Source: Miltoncostaeaceae bacterium (lineage in GTDB: Bacteria > Actinomycetota > Thermoleophilia > Miltoncostaeales > Miltoncostaeaceae). From it: DNA of 7,521 nucleotides. The notes beneath the pieces are model-generated. The model searched no databases. It was not told the origin of the DNA and worked only from the letters and a program-made list of their open reading frames with translations. Both the position numbers and the translations under genes were made by a program. This document shows, one piece after another, positions 5,468 through 7,521 of this stretch. Where the stretch lies: NCBI GenBank assembly GCA_030598075.1, contig JAUVQP010000074.1, forward strand, positions 1 to 7,521. Reading direction: 5' to 3'. Position 1 is the first letter of the stretch. The number at the start of each line of letters is the position of its first letter.

Positions 5468-7521
5468 GCGTGGGCACCGCGACGAAGACTCTTCGGAAGG
5501 CCGGCCTCGATCGCGTCCGGAACATCGGGATCATGGCCCACATCGATGCCGGCAAGACCACCACAACCGAGCGCATCCTCTACTACACCGGCCGAACGCA
5601 CCGCATCGGCGAGGTGCACGACGGCGCCGCGACCATGGACTGGATGAGCCAGGAGCAGGAGCGCGGCATTACGATCACGAGCGCCGCCACCACCTGTATG
5701 TGGCGCGACCACCGCATCAACATCATCGACACCCCGGGCCACGTGGACTTCACCGTGGAGGTCGAGCGCAGCCTCCGCGTGCTCGACGGGGCCGTCGCCA
5801 TCTTCGACTCCGTCGCCGGGGTCGAGCCGCAGAGCGAGACGGTCTGGCGCCAAGCCGACCACTACGCCGTTCCGCGCATCGCGTACGTGAACAAGATGGA
5901 CCGCATCGGCGCCGACTTCGACAAGGCTGTGGCGACCATGAAGGAGCGCTTGGGCGCGAACGCTGTGCCCGTGCAGCTTCCGATCGGGGTGGAGGCCGAC
6001 TTCGCGGGAATCATCGATCTCGTCGCGATGAAGGCCATCACCTACAAGGACGATCTCGGCACCGACTTCTCGGTCGACGAGATCCCGGACGACCTCGCGC
6101 TCGATGCAGAGGCCGCTCGGGAGACGCTCATCGAGACGCTCGCCGACCACGACGACGCGCTTGCCGACCGCTACCTCGAGGGCGAGGCGATCGATCGCGA
6201 CACCCTGGTCGCGGCCATCCGCAGCACCGTGCTGCGGAACATGGTCACCCCCGTCCTGCTGGGATCCTCGTTCAAGAACAAGGGGGTGCAGCCGCTTCTG
6301 GACGCGATCGTCGACTACCTGCCCTCGCCGCTCGATGTGCGCCCCGCCGCGGGCCACGCGCCCGGGGATGACGAGACCGTCGTCACCCGCGAGGCGGACC
6401 CCGAGGGGCCCTTCGCCGCGCTGGCGTTCAAGGTGATGAGCGACCCCTACGTCGGCCGCCTCACGTACCTGCGCGTCTACTCCGGATCCATCGAGTCGGG
6501 CTCCGGAATCATCAATGCCACGAAGGACCGCAAGGAGCGCGTGGGCCGGCTGCTGATGATGCACGCCAACCACCGCGAGGAGGTCCAGTCCATCTCGGCG
6601 GGCGACATCGTCGCGGCCGTCGGCCTCAAATCGACGACCACCGGTGACACGCTCTGCGTTGCCGACGACCCAATCGTCCTCGAGCGCAGGGTGTTCCCGG
6701 CGCCGGTCATCGGCCTCGCCATCGAGCCGAGGACCAAGGCCGACCAGGAGAAGCTGTTCCAGGGCCTTGGCCGCCTCTCCGACGAGGACCCCACTTTCCG
6801 GGTCCGGACCGACGACGAGACCGGCCAGACCGTCATCAGCGGCATGGGCGAGCTCCACCTGGAGATCATCGTGGACCGCCTTCTGCGCGAGTTCAGCGTC
6901 GACGCCAACGTCGGCAAGCCGCAGGTGGCCTACCGTGAGACCATCCGCGCCGCCGTCCAGAAGGTCGAGGGTCGCTTCGTGCGCCAGACTGGGGGCCGCG
7001 GCCAGTTCGGTCACGTCTACCTTGACGTGGAGCCGAACGAGAAGGGCGCGGGCTACGAGTTCGAGAGCAAGATCGTGGGTGGGGCCATCCCGCGCGAGTT
7101 CGTCCCCGCCGTCGATGAGGGTGTCCGCGAGGCGCTCGAGAGCGGCGTTGTCGCCGGCTATCCGATGGTCGACATCAAGGTCCGTCTGGTCGACGGCTCG
7201 TATCACGACGTCGACTCGTCGGAGATCGCCTTCAAGATCGCCGGCTCGATGGCGGTCAAGGAGGCTGTGCGGCGCGGGAAGCCCGTGTTGCTCGAGCCGG
7301 TCATGGTCGTGGAGGTCGTGTCGCCCACGCACTACGTGGGAGCGGTCGTCGGCGACCTCACCAGCCGGCGCGGCCGCATCGGGGCACTGGGCTCGCGCGG
7401 CAACGACCTCGAGGTCGTGAACGCCGAGGTGCCGCTGGCCGAGATGTTCGGCTACGCCACCGCCGTGCGCTCGCTCACCCAGGGCCGGGCGACCTTCACG
7501 ATGCAGTTCGGCGCGTACCAC
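5464..7521 (+). CDS. fusA: Elongation factor G (partial at 3' end)
   Basis: EF-G is the GTPase that drives tRNA-mRNA translocation and, with RRF, ribosome recycling. The window holds 686 codons; about 10-15 residues are expected beyond the edge, since the typical C-terminus follows TMQFGAYH. GTPase motifs are complete: P-loop AHIDAGKT (25-32), switch I RGITI (67-71), DTPGH (89-93, with catalytic His93), NKMD (143-146) and the G5 block GSSFKNKG (267-274). Later domains show GMGELHLEI, the domain IV GGRGQFGHVY (510-519) and the tip loop YHDVDSSE with His581, the residue equivalent to E. coli His583. No frameshift or missing key residue is seen, so this is a functional canonical EF-G rather than an EF-G2 paralogue, which also fits its place after rpsG. 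The start is ATG 5464 or GTG 5470. Downstream one expects tuf, outside the window. Confidence 0.98.
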   Translation, partial: MSVGTATKTLRKAGLDRVRNIGIMAHIDAGKTTTTERILYYTGRTHRIGEVHDGAATMDWMSQEQERGITITSAATTCMWRDHRINIIDTPGHVDFTVEVERSLRVLDGAVAIFDSVAGVEPQSETVWRQADHYAVPRIAYVNKMDRIGADFDKAVATMKERLGANAVPVQLPIGVEADFAGIIDLVAMKAITYKDDLGTDFSVDEIPDDLALDAEAARETLIETLADHDDALADRYLEGEAIDRDTLVAAIRSTVLRNMVTPVLLGSSFKNKGVQPLLDAIVDYLPSPLDVRPAAGHAPGDDETVVTREADPEGPFAALAFKVMSDPYVGRLTYLRVYSGSIESGSGIINATKDRKERVGRLLMMHANHREEVQSISAGDIVAAVGLKSTTTGDTLCVADDPIVLERRVFPAPVIGLAIEPRTKADQEKLFQGLGRLSDEDPTFRVRTDDETGQTVISGMGELHLEIIVDRLLREFSVDANVGKPQVAYRETIRAAVQKVEGRFVRQTGGRGQFGHVYLDVEPNEKGAGYEFESKIVGGAIPREFVPAVDEGVREALESGVVAGYPMVDIKVRLVDGSYHDVDSSEIAFKIAGSMAVKEAVRRGKPVLLEPVMVVEVVSPTHYVGAVVGDLTSRRGRIGALGSRGNDLEVVNAEVPLAEMFGYATAVRSLTQGRATFTMQFGAYH

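Noticed and set aside
5347..7521. Very long open frame (724 codons) antisense to fusA
   Set aside because: High-GC coding DNA commonly leaves an antisense frame open. The forward strand has full EF-G homology with every motif, and the antisense product is low-complexity Val/Asp/Leu/Arg-rich with no recognisable domain.

Overview
The window is a high-GC bacterial chromosome segment carrying the end of the RNA polymerase beta' gene and the start of the classic str operon: rpoC (3' part), an inserted block of three envelope-type genes, then rpsL, rpsG and fusA (its 3' end lies outside). The organism is most likely a member of Actinomycetota, probably near the class Thermoleophilia. This rests on remembered similarity of S12 and S7 to that class, on an RpoC trigger loop without the proteobacterial SI3 insert, on GTG starts and on at least one gene that looks leaderless. 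No database search was possible, so the taxonomic call is inference.

Layout. 2-1711 (+) encodes the last 569 residues of RpoC. It is followed 15 nt later by a strong GC-rich hairpin (1726-1758) that looks like a terminator. 1830-2402 (-) encodes a membrane-anchored Tim44-like protein, and its coding frame probably extends further upstream than the first ATG. 2675-3505 (-) encodes a membrane-anchored M74/MepA-type LAS murein endopeptidase. These two reverse genes probably share a transcript. 3598-4368 (+) is a divergent membrane-anchored protein of unknown function, with a -10 box placed for a leaderless mRNA. rpsL (4476-4847), rpsG (4889-5359) and fusA (5464 to the window edge) follow in the usual order.

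How the genes work together. RpoC is the catalytic partner of RpoB. S12, S7 and EF-G form the decoding, assembly and translocation set of the str operon. The inserted block is not related in function: it contains a cell-wall hydrolase and two membrane-tethered proteins. It breaks the rpoC-rpsL continuity, so the str genes probably have their own promoter (extended -10 at 4417-4425) and/or receive readthrough from the 3598-4368 gene.

The least expected item is in the 104-nt rpsG-fusA gap. A 26-codon ORF (5387-5467) has a coding-like GC pattern by codon position and ends in an ATGA overlap with the fusA start. Its own ATG lies inside a perfect 7-bp hairpin. It may be an undescribed small protein or a leader peptide that couples S7 to EF-G translation. 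It remains a hypothesis because it has no usable Shine-Dalgarno of its own.
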